Shown piece after piece: positions 1-8,709 of a DNA stretch of 64,000 bases. The translations under genes and the position numbers were made by a program. Within the stretch, counting starts at the first letter, position 1. The number at the start of each line of letters is the position of its first letter. The notes under the pieces are model-generated. The model saw nothing but the letters and a program-made list of their open reading frames with translations, was not told the origin of the DNA and made no database searches. The DNA is from Granulicella tundricola MP5ACTX9 (GTDB taxonomy: Bacteria; Acidobacteriota; Terriglobia; Terriglobales; Acidobacteriaceae): the NCBI RefSeq assembly GCF_000178975.2, contig NC_015064.1:4216001-4280000 (forward strand), read 5' to 3'.

Positions 1-2
1 AA

Positions 3-617
3 CGGCCCACGGAGCTGGCGGAGATGATGCGGGCGTTTGTGGCAGAGCTGGGACGGGTGCCGGTTCCTGCGGAGTACCTGGAGTTCATCGCCTCGGAGCG
101 GGTTTCGCCTAGAACGCGGGCGGTGCTGGAGGCTCGCATGGCTGGACCGGAGCCGACGGATATGCTGACGCCCGAGCAGATGGTGACGCTGCGTGCGATG
201 CTCGCACGGATCGTCCCGCAGAAGGGTGAGGGAATCGACCTGGCTGGATATGTGGCGGCCTCGCTGGCCAAGGGCAAGGGCGATGGCTGGCGTTATGCCG
301 TACTGCCGGAGGATGCGAAGGCGTATCGGGATGGGTTGGACTCCTTGAGAGCGCGTGGCTTCGACGAGATGAGTGATGAGGATCAGGATGCTGCTTTGAG
401 GGCGCTTGAGGAGAAGAAAGGAAGCGCAGAGGCGTGCTGGTTTGAGGAGGTTCGCGGCGATGCTACGACCGCTTACATCTCGCACCCAGCGACGCTCGCG
501 CGTATCGGCCACAGCGGCATCGGTGTAGGTGGCGCGAACACGCAGAACAAGGGATTTGTGGCGATTGGGATTGGCGATGTCGAGGCGTGGGAGCCGAAGG
601 AGTTAGTGAAAGCGTGA
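3..617 (+). CDS. Gluconate 2-dehydrogenase subunit 3-like protein (5' end outside window)
   Basis: This is probably the small accessory subunit of a membrane-bound GMC-type sugar or alcohol dehydrogenase, since such subunits are usually encoded directly before the flavin subunit. The frame is open to the left edge with no stop, so the real start, and any Tat signal, lies outside the window; the first internal ATG is at 24. The visible part is about 200 residues, hydrophilic and acidic, without membrane segments. Its stop overlaps a GTG that suits the GMC gene downstream by 4 bases, which implies translational coupling. The family call rests on size, position and overall resemblance rather than on a catalytic motif. 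Confidence 0.7.
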   Translation, partial: RPTELAEMMRAFVAELGRVPVPAEYLEFIASERVSPRTRAVLEARMAGPEPTDMLTPEQMVTLRAMLARIVPQKGEGIDLAGYVAASLAKGKGDGWRYAVLPEDAKAYRDGLDSLRARGFDEMSDEDQDAALRALEEKKGSAEACWFEEVRGDATTAYISHPATLARIGHSGIGVGGANTQNKGFVAIGIGDVEAWEPKELVKA

Positions 618-2167
618 AGAGCTTCAGCACGAACGATGTGGTGGATGTAGTGGTGATCGGTACTGGCGCGGGCGGCGCACCCGTGATGGCGACGCTGGCT
701 GAGGCGGGGCTTTCGGTGGTTGCGCTGGAGGCCGGGCGCTGGTGGGACCCGGCAAAGGATTTCGCAGCCGACGAGGTGCAGATGTCCGAGCTCTACTGGC
801 TGGACGAACGCATCAGCGCAGGTGAGACGCCGACAGCCTTCGGGGGCAACAACAGCGGGACGGGCGTGGGCGGCTCCATGCTGCACTGGGGTGCGTATGC
901 TCCGCGTGCGGATGAGCGGGACCTGAAGCTGAAGACGGACTCCGGGCTGGGCGTGGATTTTCCGCTGGACTATGCGGAGCTGAAGCCGATCTATGAGGAG
1001 CTCGATCGCTTCATGGGGGTCTCCGGGCCGACGCCTTATCCGTGGAATGAGAGCAGGCAGTTTCCGTTGGGGCCCATCGCGTTGAATGCGCCGGCGCTGG
1101 CGATGCAGAAGGGGTTCGCCGCGCTTGGGATCAGGACGGCTGAGGCGCCCATCGCTGCTGTCTCAGCGAAGTACACGCAGCCGGGGTATGCGGAGCGGCA
1201 GCCTTGTGTGGGGTGTGGATTTTGTCACCAAGGGTGCGTATTCAATGGGGCCAAGGGCAGCATGGACGTGACCTGGTTGCCGCGCGCTCTCGCTGCGGGA
1301 GTGGAGATCAGGCCGGACAGCTTTGTGCATCAGATTGAGCTCGATGCCAAAGGAGAGGTCTCGGCGGTGGTCTATCGCACGAAGAGTGAAGACCATAGGC
1401 AACGATGCAAGGCTGTGTTCCTCTGCGCGGGTGCGGTGGAGACGCCTCGGTTGCTGCTGCACACGGGACTTGCGAACTCCTCCGGGCAGGTGGGACGGAA
1501 CTTCATGGCGCACGTCGCGACGCAGGCCTGGGGTACGTTTGCGCCGGAGATGCGGATGAACAAGGGCTTCCCTGCGTCGCTAATCTCAGAGGAGATGATG
1601 CGGCCTGCGGACGCGGACTTTGTGGGCGGCTACCTGGTGCAGCCTCTGGGCGTGGTGCCGGTGACCTTTGCGAAGCAGGTTGCGCGAGGGCGTGGGCTTT
1701 GGGGTCAGGCGCTGGTGGACTACCTGGACCAGTACAACCACATTGCAGGGATTGGGATTAACGGCGACTGCCTGCCGTATAACGGCAACTACCTTGAGCT
1801 TTCAGACGAGGCGGATCAGCGCGACGGCATCGGCATGCCCAAGCCGCTCATCCACTTCAGCTACGGCGAAAACGAAAAACGCATGAGTGAGCATGGAGCG
1901 AAGCTGATGACCTCGGCGTGGGAGGCTGCAGGCGCGACCGATATTTGGACCTTCGAGCGCTCGGCCCACACCATCGGCACCTGCCGTATGGGCGACGACC
2001 CGAAAGATAACGTGGTGGACGCGTATGGGCGGAGTCACGATATTCCGAACCTCTGGATCAGCGATAACTCCACCTTCCCGGCGGCGCTGGCGGCGAATCC
2101 GGCGATGACGATCATGGCGCTGGCGTTGCGTTCGGCACGGCAGTTCCTTAGCTTGACGCGCACCTAA
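614..2167 (+). CDS. GMC family FAD-dependent oxidoreductase (sugar/alcohol dehydrogenase large subunit)
   Basis: This is an FAD oxidoreductase of the glucose-methanol-choline family, expected to oxidise a sugar or alcohol and pass electrons to the respiratory chain with the subunit encoded upstream. The N-terminal Rossmann motif VIGTGAGGAP (about residues 14-23) binds the FAD ADP moiety. The C-terminal AHTIGTC and NPAMT motifs (about residues 452 and 495) supply the usual His/Asn catalytic pair. Four cysteines at 198, 201, 204 and 208 (CVGCGFCHQGC) could hold an Fe-S cluster, as in FAD-glucose dehydrogenase alpha subunits. I chose GTG 614 because AAGGAG lies at 597-602 and the start overlaps the previous stop; an in-frame ATG at 587 would overlap that gene by 31 bases. 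Confidence 0.88.
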   Translation: MKSFSTNDVVDVVVIGTGAGGAPVMATLAEAGLSVVALEAGRWWDPAKDFAADEVQMSELYWLDERISAGETPTAFGGNNSGTGVGGSMLHWGAYAPRADERDLKLKTDSGLGVDFPLDYAELKPIYEELDRFMGVSGPTPYPWNESRQFPLGPIALNAPALAMQKGFAALGIRTAEAPIAAVSAKYTQPGYAERQPCVGCGFCHQGCVFNGAKGSMDVTWLPRALAAGVEIRPDSFVHQIELDAKGEVSAVVYRTKSEDHRQRCKAVFLCAGAVETPRLLLHTGLANSSGQVGRNFMAHVATQAWGTFAPEMRMNKGFPASLISEEMMRPADADFVGGYLVQPLGVVPVTFAKQVARGRGLWGQALVDYLDQYNHIAGIGINGDCLPYNGNYLELSDEADQRDGIGMPKPLIHFSYGENEKRMSEHGAKLMTSAWEAAGATDIWTFERSAHTIGTCRMGDDPKDNVVDAYGRSHDIPNLWISDNSTFPAALAANPAMTIMALALRSARQFLSLTRT

Positions 2168-2185
2168 CCGGTATCATCAAGGACG

Positions 2186-3556
2186 ATGCCGTCGACTCAA
2201 ACTCGTATGCAGGCCGTCTTGCGCTGGATGCGGGCGGAGGACGATCCCTTGCGGCTGCCCAGCCGACTCTTCTGGGTTGGTCTCGCGTTGCGCGTCGCCT
2301 ACATCACGCTGGCCCACACATACAAGATTCGCCTCATTCTTGACCACTTCCAGTTTGGCTGGGAGATGGGCCGCATCGCCCGTTCGCTGGCTACGGGATA
2401 CGGCTTTGCCAATCCATTCAACGGTCACTCCGGTCCCACCGCCTGGACGCCCCCGCTCTATCCGCTGCTGCTGGCCGGCGTCTTCAAGGTATTTGGCGTC
2501 TATACGCTCAAGTCGGCGTGGGTCATCCTCACCATCAACAGCATCTTCTCCGCGGCCACCGGCTGCGCGGTCTATGAGATCGCATGGCGCTGCTTTGGCC
2601 GCGATGCCAAGGGGCTGAAGGTCGCGTTGTGGTCAGGCTGGCTCTGGGCTCTGTATCCGGCGGCCATGCAGTACGCCGTGCATTGGGTCTGGGATATGGC
2701 GCTCACCGCGCTCCTGTTTTCCTGGGTACTCGTGCTTGCCCTGCGGGTCAGGGCCGTGGGCGATCCAACTGAAACAAATCCTCAAAGTGCCCGTCGCTGG
2801 CTGCTGTTCGGTGTTCTGTGGGGCGTGATCGCCCTATCGAACAGCTCCCTGCTGACCTTTCTCCCAGCCTGCGGGCTGTGGATGGTCTGGCCCGAGCTCA
2901 CAGGCCTCCCGCGCCACGTATTGCGAGCGTTGCGCAACGCCGTTCTTGCCGCCGTCTGCTGCCTGGCGATGCTCGCGCCCTGGGTCGCGCGTAACTGGTA
3001 CACCTTCCACGCCTTCATTCCCATGCGCGCCAATCTGGGCGCAGAGCTTTATCAATCCGTACTTCAGACAAACGATGGATTTCCCTGGGGTGGCACCTTA
3101 TCGCTTGCGGAGGCTGACCCAGAGTTTCAACGCTATGAACATATGGGCGAAGTGGCCTTCAGCAAGGCGCAGGGCGAGCGCGCCAAGGAGATCATCCGCC
3201 GCGATCCCAGGACATTCGCAAGACACGCCGCATTACGAGTCTTCTTCTTCTGGGTCAGCGTTCCGCATCCCGTAGAGAAGAGCGTCTTCATCGAGGCCAC
3301 GCGCGAAGCGAACTACGCCTTCCTGAGTCTGGCCGGCCTGCTCGGCCTCGCGCTCGCGCTGCATCGCCGCGTGCCCGGCGCTTGGCTGTTCTTCTGGGCC
3401 TTTGCGCTTTTTCCGCTTATTTATTACTTCATCACGGTGCAGGCGCGCTTCCGCCACCCCCTGGAACCGATCATCACGGTCCTGGCCGTCTATCTCTTTC
3501 AATCCGCTGAGCTGCCGTCAGAAAAGCGCCGCAGGCTCGCCGAGGCACACGCATGA
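2186..3556 (+). CDS. Integral membrane glycosyltransferase, family 39/ArnT-like
   Basis: This is a polytopic protein of 456 residues with roughly ten or more hydrophobic segments. It resembles dolichyl-phosphate-mannose or ArnT-type glycosyltransferases, which move a sugar from a lipid-linked donor to an acceptor at the membrane. A soluble loop lies around residues 275-350 and more membrane helices follow to the end. The ATG is preceded by AAGGA at about 2180. The stop overlaps the start of the next gene (ATGA), so the two are coupled and probably act on the same glycan. Donor and acceptor cannot be told from the sequence. Confidence 0.75.
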   Translation: MPSTQTRMQAVLRWMRAEDDPLRLPSRLFWVGLALRVAYITLAHTYKIRLILDHFQFGWEMGRIARSLATGYGFANPFNGHSGPTAWTPPLYPLLLAGVFKVFGVYTLKSAWVILTINSIFSAATGCAVYEIAWRCFGRDAKGLKVALWSGWLWALYPAAMQYAVHWVWDMALTALLFSWVLVLALRVRAVGDPTETNPQSARRWLLFGVLWGVIALSNSSLLTFLPACGLWMVWPELTGLPRHVLRALRNAVLAAVCCLAMLAPWVARNWYTFHAFIPMRANLGAELYQSVLQTNDGFPWGGTLSLAEADPEFQRYEHMGEVAFSKAQGERAKEIIRRDPRTFARHAALRVFFFWVSVPHPVEKSVFIEATREANYAFLSLAGLLGLALALHRRVPGAWLFFWAFALFPLIYYFITVQARFRHPLEPIITVLAVYLFQSAELPSEKRRRLAEAHA

Positions 3557-4587
3557 AACAGGTTCTTGTTACCGGAGGCTCCGGGTTCTTTGGCGGAGTA
3601 CTCAAACGCCGCCTTCTGGCGGAAGGCTTTGCCGTCGTCAATATCGATCTGGTGCAGGACCCCGATCATCACGCCAACCTGACCAGCATTCGCGGCGATA
3701 TCCGCGATAAGCCCCTGCTGCAGCGCATCTTCGCCGAAAACCAGTTCCTTTCCGCCTTCCACTGCGCGGCCATGCTGGCGCACGACACCATCTCCGACGA
3801 CGAGCTCTGGACCTCCAACGTCGACGGCACACGCAATATCGCCGAGGCCTGCCGCGCAGCCGGCGTATCCAAGATGGTCAATATCAGCTCCAACTGCCTG
3901 TGGGCCAGCAACCTGGGCCACGAGGTCGCAGAGGATGAGATTCCCGCGCCGGTCGAGCTCTACGGCCGCTCCAAGCTCGCTGCCGAGGAGGCTCTGGCGG
4001 AGTTCCCCGACCTTCAGATCGTCACCATCCGCTGCCCGACGATCATCGACGGCGGCCGCCTCGGCCTGCTCGCCATCCTGTTCGAGTTCATCCAGGACGG
4101 GAAGCGAGTCTGGGTGGTCGGCGACGGCGGCAACCGCTACCAGTTCATCTACGCTCAGGACCTCGCAGCGGCCTGCATCCTGACGTTGGGTTATGAGGGC
4201 TCGGACCTCTTCCACATCGGGTCCGACCATGTGACCAGCCTACGCCAGGTCTACCAGGCCGTCATCGACGTCGCCGCAACGAAAGCCCGCGTCGCCCAGA
4301 TGCCCAAGGCCCCGACGCTGCTGGCGATGAAGCTCGCCCATAAGCTCGGGGTCTCGCCGCTCGGCCCGTACCACTATCGCATGATCGCGGAGGATTTCAT
4401 CTTCGACACCCGCCGCATCCGCGAGCGCCTCGGCTGGGCCCCCACCCTGACCAACAACGAGATGATGGTGGAAGCCTTCCGGTACTACGCCGCCAGCCGC
4501 AAGGAGATTCACGCCCGCAAGGACGTCTCCGCGCACTCCAAACCGGCTGCCATGGGCGTGATCCGGCTGCTGAAGTGGATCTCATAG
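3553..4587 (+). CDS. NAD-dependent epimerase/dehydratase (extended SDR)
   Basis: This is an extended short-chain dehydrogenase/reductase of 344 residues, typical for sugar-nucleotide epimerases or dehydratases. It starts with the nucleotide-binding motif TGGSGFFGG (about residues 7-15). It carries the SDR catalytic pair in YGRSKLA (Tyr-x3-Lys, about residues 137-141) after a serine-rich strand (NISSN). The C-terminal third is the substrate-binding part. It overlaps the membrane glycosyltransferase by 4 bases, which points to a role in supplying or modifying a sugar for envelope glycan synthesis. The substrate is unknown. Confidence 0.85.
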   Translation: MKQVLVTGGSGFFGGVLKRRLLAEGFAVVNIDLVQDPDHHANLTSIRGDIRDKPLLQRIFAENQFLSAFHCAAMLAHDTISDDELWTSNVDGTRNIAEACRAAGVSKMVNISSNCLWASNLGHEVAEDEIPAPVELYGRSKLAAEEALAEFPDLQIVTIRCPTIIDGGRLGLLAILFEFIQDGKRVWVVGDGGNRYQFIYAQDLAAACILTLGYEGSDLFHIGSDHVTSLRQVYQAVIDVAATKARVAQMPKAPTLLAMKLAHKLGVSPLGPYHYRMIAEDFIFDTRRIRERLGWAPTLTNNEMMVEAFRYYAASRKEIHARKDVSAHSKPAAMGVIRLLKWIS

Positions 4588-4597
4588 CCATTTCTGG

Positions 4598-4626
4598 TTG
4601 ACCCAGGCCGTGGCGCAAGGTACACT
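4598..4626 (+). promoter_or_regulatory. Sigma-70-type promoter of rplU-rpmA
   Basis: TTGACC (4598-4603) and TACACT (4621-4626) are separated by exactly 17 bases, close to the TTGACA-N17-TATAAT consensus. The site lies directly after the stop of the SDR gene. A start near 4633 would give rplU a leader of about 140 nucleotides, long enough for autogenous control, although no obvious leader structure was recognised. Confidence 0.6.
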
Positions 4627-4772
4627 TCTTAAGTTTGGCGGAACTGCGTCTTATTCCAGTTTCTGCCTTCCGAGCAACACCCATCCAGCAACAGAAGAAC
4701 GCGCTGGGAAGCGGGCATCCGGGTAGTCTTGTTGAGATTTCGGGATCCGCCACCGCGTATGAGGGTTCCATC

Positions 4773-5096
4773 ATGTATGCAGTGATCCGCACAGGCGGGA
4801 AGCAGTACCGCGTTGCCCCAGGCGACGTGTTGAAGATTGAGAAGGTCGCTCATGAGAATGGCGCGGTCGAGTTCGGCGAAGTCCTCGCCGTCAGTGGCGA
4901 TGCAGGCAGCTTCGAGCAGTCGCTCGAAGGCGCCAAGGTCACCGGAACCGTTGTGGGCGAAGGCCGCGGCGAGAAGATCCTGGTCTTCAAGTTCAAGCGC
5001 AAGAAGCAGTACAAGCGCATGCAGGGTCATCGTCAGAGCTTCACCGAGGTGAAGATCAACGAGGTTCTGGTCGGCGGCAAGAGCTTCAAGGCTTAG
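4773..5096 (+). CDS. rplU: 50S ribosomal protein L21
   Basis: This is large-subunit ribosomal protein L21, which binds 23S rRNA. The protein starts MYAVIRTGGKQYRV, the standard L21 N-terminus, has 107 residues (family about 103), and contains the usual basic segment KFKRKKQYKRMQGHRQ near residues 70-85. The open frame extends upstream to 4635, but the extra 46 codons do not resemble L21, so ATG 4773 is chosen. It is followed 84 bases later by rpmA, the classic L21-L27 pair. Confidence 0.97.
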   Translation: MYAVIRTGGKQYRVAPGDVLKIEKVAHENGAVEFGEVLAVSGDAGSFEQSLEGAKVTGTVVGEGRGEKILVFKFKRKKQYKRMQGHRQSFTEVKINEVLVGGKSFKA

Positions 5097-5180
5097 TCCC
5101 GGCTCCAATCGACTTCACTGCGGTCCAATCCGCATAACGCGCCCCGAGGCTGAGTCCCGGGAGTCGCATGAGGAACAGAA

Positions 5181-5456
5181 ATGGCACATAAAAAAGGTTT
5201 GGGATCGTCCAAAAACGGGCGCGATTCAAATGCACAACGCCTCGGCGTGAAGAAGTTCGGGGGGGAAGTCGTCTCCGGCGGCTCCATCCTGGTTCGGCAG
5301 CGCGGAACACCGCTCAAGCCGGGTCTCAACGTCGGTCGCGGTAAGGATGACACCTTGTTCGCCAAGGTCTCCGGCGTGGTCCGCTTCCAGGACCGTGGCC
5401 AGAAGGGCCGCTTCGTCTCGATCGATGCTGCCGAGATCATGTCGATCCCTGCGTAA
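5181..5456 (+). CDS. rpmA: 50S ribosomal protein L27
   Basis: This is ribosomal protein L27, whose N-terminal tail reaches the peptidyl-transferase centre. The sequence MAHKKGLGSSKNGRDS is the normal N-terminus, so no cleavable Firmicutes-type extension is present. The length of 91 residues is a little longer than the usual 85. It is cotranscribed with rplU, and a strong terminator follows 18 bases after its stop. Confidence 0.97.
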   Translation: MAHKKGLGSSKNGRDSNAQRLGVKKFGGEVVSGGSILVRQRGTPLKPGLNVGRGKDDTLFAKVSGVVRFQDRGQKGRFVSIDAAEIMSIPA

Positions 5457-5474
5457 GCTTCACTTTCGAGTACA

Positions 5475-5506
5475 AGAAAAGCCCTGCCACCCGGCAGGGC
5501 TTTTCT
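5475..5506 (+). terminator. Rho-independent terminator after rpmA
   Basis: A perfect 14-bp stem (arms 5475-5488 and 5493-5506) with a 4-base ACCC loop has a GC-rich core (GCCCTGCC/GGCAGGGC) and A- and T-runs at its feet. It ends the rplU-rpmA transcript and separates it from the toxin-antitoxin pair. Confidence 0.9.
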
Positions 5507-5548
5507 GTTCCGCCACACGATATACTTTGCCCACAGGGAGGATACCGC

Positions 5549-5857
5549 GTGCAGACAATCATCACAGAAAACCAGGAGCAGATCGCCGAACTCTGCCGTC
5601 AGCACCACGTGCGCAGTCTCGCTGTGTTTGGCTCTGCTGCCCGCGACGACTTTGACCCCGCACGCAGCGATGTCGACCTACTTGTAGAGTTCGGGCCTCT
5701 CAGTGACCTTGAGTACGCCCCCAACTACTTCTCTCTTCTCAGATCGTTCGATCGGCTCTTCGGACGCCGTGTCGATATGCTGACAGATCCTTCCATCCGC
5801 AACCCTTACCTTCGCAAGTCAATTGAATGCGATAAGGTTTACCTCTATGCCGCGTGA
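5549..5857 (+). CDS. MntA-type nucleotidyltransferase antitoxin
   Basis: This is a minimal nucleotidyltransferase of 102 residues, the antitoxin type that pairs with HEPN-domain HepT toxins. In known pairs MntA AMPylates HepT to neutralise it. The family signature GSX10DXD is present as GSAARDDFDPARSDVDLL (about residues 28-45), with a third acidic residue near DML (about residue 76). The start is GTG, preceded at 7 bases by AGGGAGG (5535-5541). It overlaps the toxin gene by 11 bases. It sits between the rpmA terminator and ruvB, so it has its own transcription unit or feeds ruvB. Confidence 0.88.
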   Translation: MQTIITENQEQIAELCRQHHVRSLAVFGSAARDDFDPARSDVDLLVEFGPLSDLEYAPNYFSLLRSFDRLFGRRVDMLTDPSIRNPYLRKSIECDKVYLYAA

Positions 5858-6194
5858 GTTGAGGGCATATTTAAATGATGTCATCGATTCGGGCCGCGAT
5901 ATCTTGACCTACTTGGGCGATATGTCTTTGGACGACTACAGGGAGAGCAGCCTGGTCCGGGCTGCAGTCGAGCGAAAGTTCTCCATCATCGGCGAGGCGA
6001 TCAATCAAGCGTTGGATCACTATCCCGAACTTCAGGGAAAAATTAAGATGGATCGCGATATTGTCGATTTCCGGAATCGTGTCATACACGGCTACTTCTC
6101 GGTCAATGACGTGCTGGTCTATTCCTTGACGAAGCGTGATCTACCTGAACTTATGGACGAGATGCAGAACCTGATCGGGGAGATGAATCTATGA
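5847..6194 (+). CDS. HepT-like HEPN-domain ribonuclease toxin (DUF86)
   Basis: This is a HEPN-fold protein of 115 residues, expected to be an RNase toxin held in check by the nucleotidyltransferase encoded just upstream. The RX4-6H active-site motif is visible as RNRVIHGY (about residues 80-87), and the helical pattern with VERKFSIIGEAI is typical of DUF86. ATG 5847 gives the standard N-terminus MPRELRAYLNDV; an upstream in-frame ATG at 5823 would overlap the antitoxin further. Its TGA overlaps the ruvB ATG (ATGA), so toxin translation may be coupled to a DNA repair gene. Confidence 0.88.
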   Translation: MPRELRAYLNDVIDSGRDILTYLGDMSLDDYRESSLVRAAVERKFSIIGEAINQALDHYPELQGKIKMDRDIVDFRNRVIHGYFSVNDVLVYSLTKRDLPELMDEMQNLIGEMNL

Positions 6195-7210
6195 GCGACG
6201 ACCGTATCGTCAGCGCGGCACCGCTCGATGAAGATAGTCTTTTTGAACTGAAGCTCCGGCCCACCCGCCTCGCCGAGTTCATCGGTCAGTCGAAGGCCAA
6301 GGAACAGCTCGCCATTGCGCTCGAAGCGGCCAAATCGCGCGGCGAAGCCCTCGATCACGTCCTGCTTTTCGGGCCGCCGGGACTGGGCAAGACGACGCTC
6401 GCCACCATCATCGCCAACGAGATGGGCGTGGGCTTCCAGCAGACCTCAGGGCCGGCGCTGATGATCCAAGGCGACCTCACCGCCATCCTCTCCAATATCA
6501 AGGACAAGCAGGTCCTGTTCCTCGACGAAGTCCATCGTCTGCAGCCTGTCCTGCAGGAGAAGCTCTACACCGCCCTCGAGGACTACTCGCTGGACATCAT
6601 GATCGGCTCAGGCCCTGCTGCGCGGACGTTCGTGTTGGACATCAAGCCCTTCACCTTCGTCGCCGCGACCACAAGGCCAGGCCTGCTCAGCTCTCCGATG
6701 CGCGCTCGCTTCGGCATCCTGCTGCGGCTGGAGTTCTACACGGACGACGAACTTCGTTTCATCGTCGAGCGCTCGGCCGAGGTCCTGGGCGTTCCGATCG
6801 ACCGCGACGGCGCGGCGGAGATCGCGATGCGCTCCCGTGGAACACCGCGTATCGCCAACCGACTGCTACGGCGCGTCCGGGACTACGCGCAGGTGCGAGC
6901 GGCCGGCGTGATCGACCGCGAGACCGCAAACGCGGCGCTTGAGATGCTTGAGGTGGATGCGCACGGCTTCGACGAGCTCGACCGTCGACTCCTGCGGACG
7001 ATCATCGAAAAATACGATGGCGGCCCAGTCGGCCTCAACACGCTCGCCGCAGCTCTGGCTGAGGAACAGGACGCACTGGAAGAGGTCTACGAGCCGTTCC
7101 TGATCCAGATCGGCTTCCTGGATCGCACGCCGCGTGGCCGTGTGGCAACACGTCTGGCCTACGAGCACCTGGGGCTGGAGATGCCGCGCAAGATGAGCCT
7201 GTTCAGTTAG
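6191..7210 (+). CDS. ruvB: Holliday junction branch migration helicase RuvB
   Basis: This is the AAA+ motor of the RuvAB complex, which drives branch migration of Holliday junctions in recombinational repair. It has 339 residues, the usual size. Walker A GPPGLGKT is at residues 61-68 and Walker B LFLDEVHR at about 109-116. The C-terminal winged-helix domain ends in the conserved GR-x-ATRLAYEHLG block. The start overlaps the HepT stop by 4 bases. Its partner ruvA is encoded 55 kb away at 62448 on the other strand, and ruvC is not in the window. Confidence 0.97.
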   Translation: MSDDRIVSAAPLDEDSLFELKLRPTRLAEFIGQSKAKEQLAIALEAAKSRGEALDHVLLFGPPGLGKTTLATIIANEMGVGFQQTSGPALMIQGDLTAILSNIKDKQVLFLDEVHRLQPVLQEKLYTALEDYSLDIMIGSGPAARTFVLDIKPFTFVAATTRPGLLSSPMRARFGILLRLEFYTDDELRFIVERSAEVLGVPIDRDGAAEIAMRSRGTPRIANRLLRRVRDYAQVRAAGVIDRETANAALEMLEVDAHGFDELDRRLLRTIIEKYDGGPVGLNTLAAALAEEQDALEEVYEPFLIQIGFLDRTPRGRVATRLAYEHLGLEMPRKMSLFS

Positions 7211-7232
7211 CTCGTGCTCTAAAATTGAAGAG

Positions 7233-7958
7233 ATGGAACCCGAAACACTCTTCCCCGTTCCGCCCGACCCGCGCATCATCGAGATCGATCGCCGATTGCT
7301 GGCGCACTACGGTCAGCCGCCGCCCCGGGACGTCTGGAATCCCCTGGATCAGTTCATTTACTCGCTTCTGTCTTCCCGCACCAAGACCGAGCAATCCCAC
7401 CAAGTCATGCGTGACCTGCGCGCACGCTTCGGCACCTGGGAAAATCTGCGTGACGCGGCGGTCGCGGAGATTGAGCAGACCCTCCAGATCATCACGTTTC
7501 CAGAGGTCAAGGCCCTTTGGCTCAAGAAAGATCTGATGGAGATTACAGCGCGCTGCGGCGAGCTGTCCCTGGAGTTTCTGGCAAAATACAGGACCAACAA
7601 GATCCGCTCCTGGCTTGAGCAGTTTGAAGGCGTGGGGGCAAAGACCTCTGCGGCGGTCGTGAACTTTTCTACGCTTCGCAGAAGAGCCCTCTGCGTGGAC
7701 TCGCATCATCTGCGCGTGACGCAGCGCCTCGGTCTCACTCCTCGGGCAGATGCAGCGATCACAGAGGAGCGGCTGATGCGCAAGATCCCAGCAGACTGGG
7801 ACGCCATCAAGCTCGACGACCATCACTCGCTCATCAAGAAGCACGGCCAGGAACTTTGCACCTTCGCTGAGCCGCATTGCAGAAGATGTCCTCTCCTGGA
7901 TATGTGTCCAGAGGGGCAAAAGCAGACCAAAGCAAATCCTTCAGACATCGCCAGTTAG
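7233..7958 (+). CDS. nth: Endonuclease III-family DNA glycosylase
   Basis: This is a helix-hairpin-helix base-excision glycosylase with AP-lyase activity, acting on oxidised pyrimidines. The hairpin GVGAKTSAAVVN holds the catalytic Lys, and the following CVDSHH holds the catalytic Asp. A [4Fe-4S] loop with the standard spacing C-x6-C-x2-C-x5-C closes the protein (about residues 208-224). The length of 241 residues is slightly longer than E. coli Nth. The sequence is rather divergent, so it could be a paralogue of the main Nth. It follows ruvB by 22 bases, which fits a repair operon. Confidence 0.85.
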   Translation: MEPETLFPVPPDPRIIEIDRRLLAHYGQPPPRDVWNPLDQFIYSLLSSRTKTEQSHQVMRDLRARFGTWENLRDAAVAEIEQTLQIITFPEVKALWLKKDLMEITARCGELSLEFLAKYRTNKIRSWLEQFEGVGAKTSAAVVNFSTLRRRALCVDSHHLRVTQRLGLTPRADAAITEERLMRKIPADWDAIKLDDHHSLIKKHGQELCTFAEPHCRRCPLLDMCPEGQKQTKANPSDIAS

Positions 7959-7996
7959 CGGGATACGGCGCTCCATCGCCCTGCATCATACGGCGG

Positions 7997-8659
7997 ATGA
8001 TCAATGCACTCCTTTGCGATATCGACGGCACCTTGGTGCAAAGCAACTGGCTTCACGCCGAGGCCTGGCAGGTCGCGCTCGCCGAGATGGGCATTCAGGT
8101 AGAGCTTGAAGAGGTCCGGCGGCAGATTGGCAAGGGTGGTGAGGAGCTCGTGCCGGTCTTCGTGCCGTGGTGGAAGCGGAAGCATGTGCAGGAGCCGCTG
8201 GAAGCCTACCGGAAGTTCATCTTCCAGCAGGACTATCTCTCCAAGGTTGAACCGCTGCCGAAGGTGCATGAGTTCCTGCTGCGCCTGAAAGATGCAGGCA
8301 TCCGGCTTTCGCTTGCATCCTCCGCCAGCAAAGAGGATCTGCTGGTTTACAAAAAGATCGCCCACATGGAAGACCTGATCGAAGAGGAGAGTTCCGCAGA
8401 TGACGCTGACCGCGCCAAGCCGCATCCGGACATCTTTCAAGCCACGCTGAAGCGGTTGAAGCTGAAGCCGAAGGAAGTCCTAGCGCTGGGCGATACGCCC
8501 TACGACGCGGAGGCTGCGGGCAAGGCCGGTATCTGGACCATCGGCGTGGAGACCGGGGGCTGGTCGAGGGAAGATCTACTGGCAGCCGGCTGCGTTGAGG
8601 TCTACAAGGACGTGGCCGCATTGCTGGAGTGCTTTGACCAGAGCGCATTAGTCCGCTGA
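7997..8659 (+). CDS. HAD-superfamily phosphatase (beta-phosphoglucomutase/phosphatase-like)
   Basis: This is a haloacid dehalogenase-fold hydrolase of 220 residues. The nucleophile motif DIDGTL is at residues 8-13, a helical cap follows, motif II is in LASSAS, Lys of motif III in AKPHPDIF, and the acidic motif IV in LALGDTPYDAEAAG. It should dephosphorylate a small sugar phosphate or similar metabolite; the substrate is not clear. The open frame runs upstream into nth, but ATG 7997 gives the normal HAD N-terminus MINALLCDIDGT. The sugar mutarotase downstream hints at a sugar phosphate. Confidence 0.85.
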   Translation: MINALLCDIDGTLVQSNWLHAEAWQVALAEMGIQVELEEVRRQIGKGGEELVPVFVPWWKRKHVQEPLEAYRKFIFQQDYLSKVEPLPKVHEFLLRLKDAGIRLSLASSASKEDLLVYKKIAHMEDLIEEESSADDADRAKPHPDIFQATLKRLKLKPKEVLALGDTPYDAEAAGKAGIWTIGVETGGWSREDLLAAGCVEVYKDVAALLECFDQSALVR

Positions 8660-8709
8660 GGCATCCAAGCCTGGTGAGTGAGTAGACTTGAGAACTGAAC
8701 AGGAGAGCA

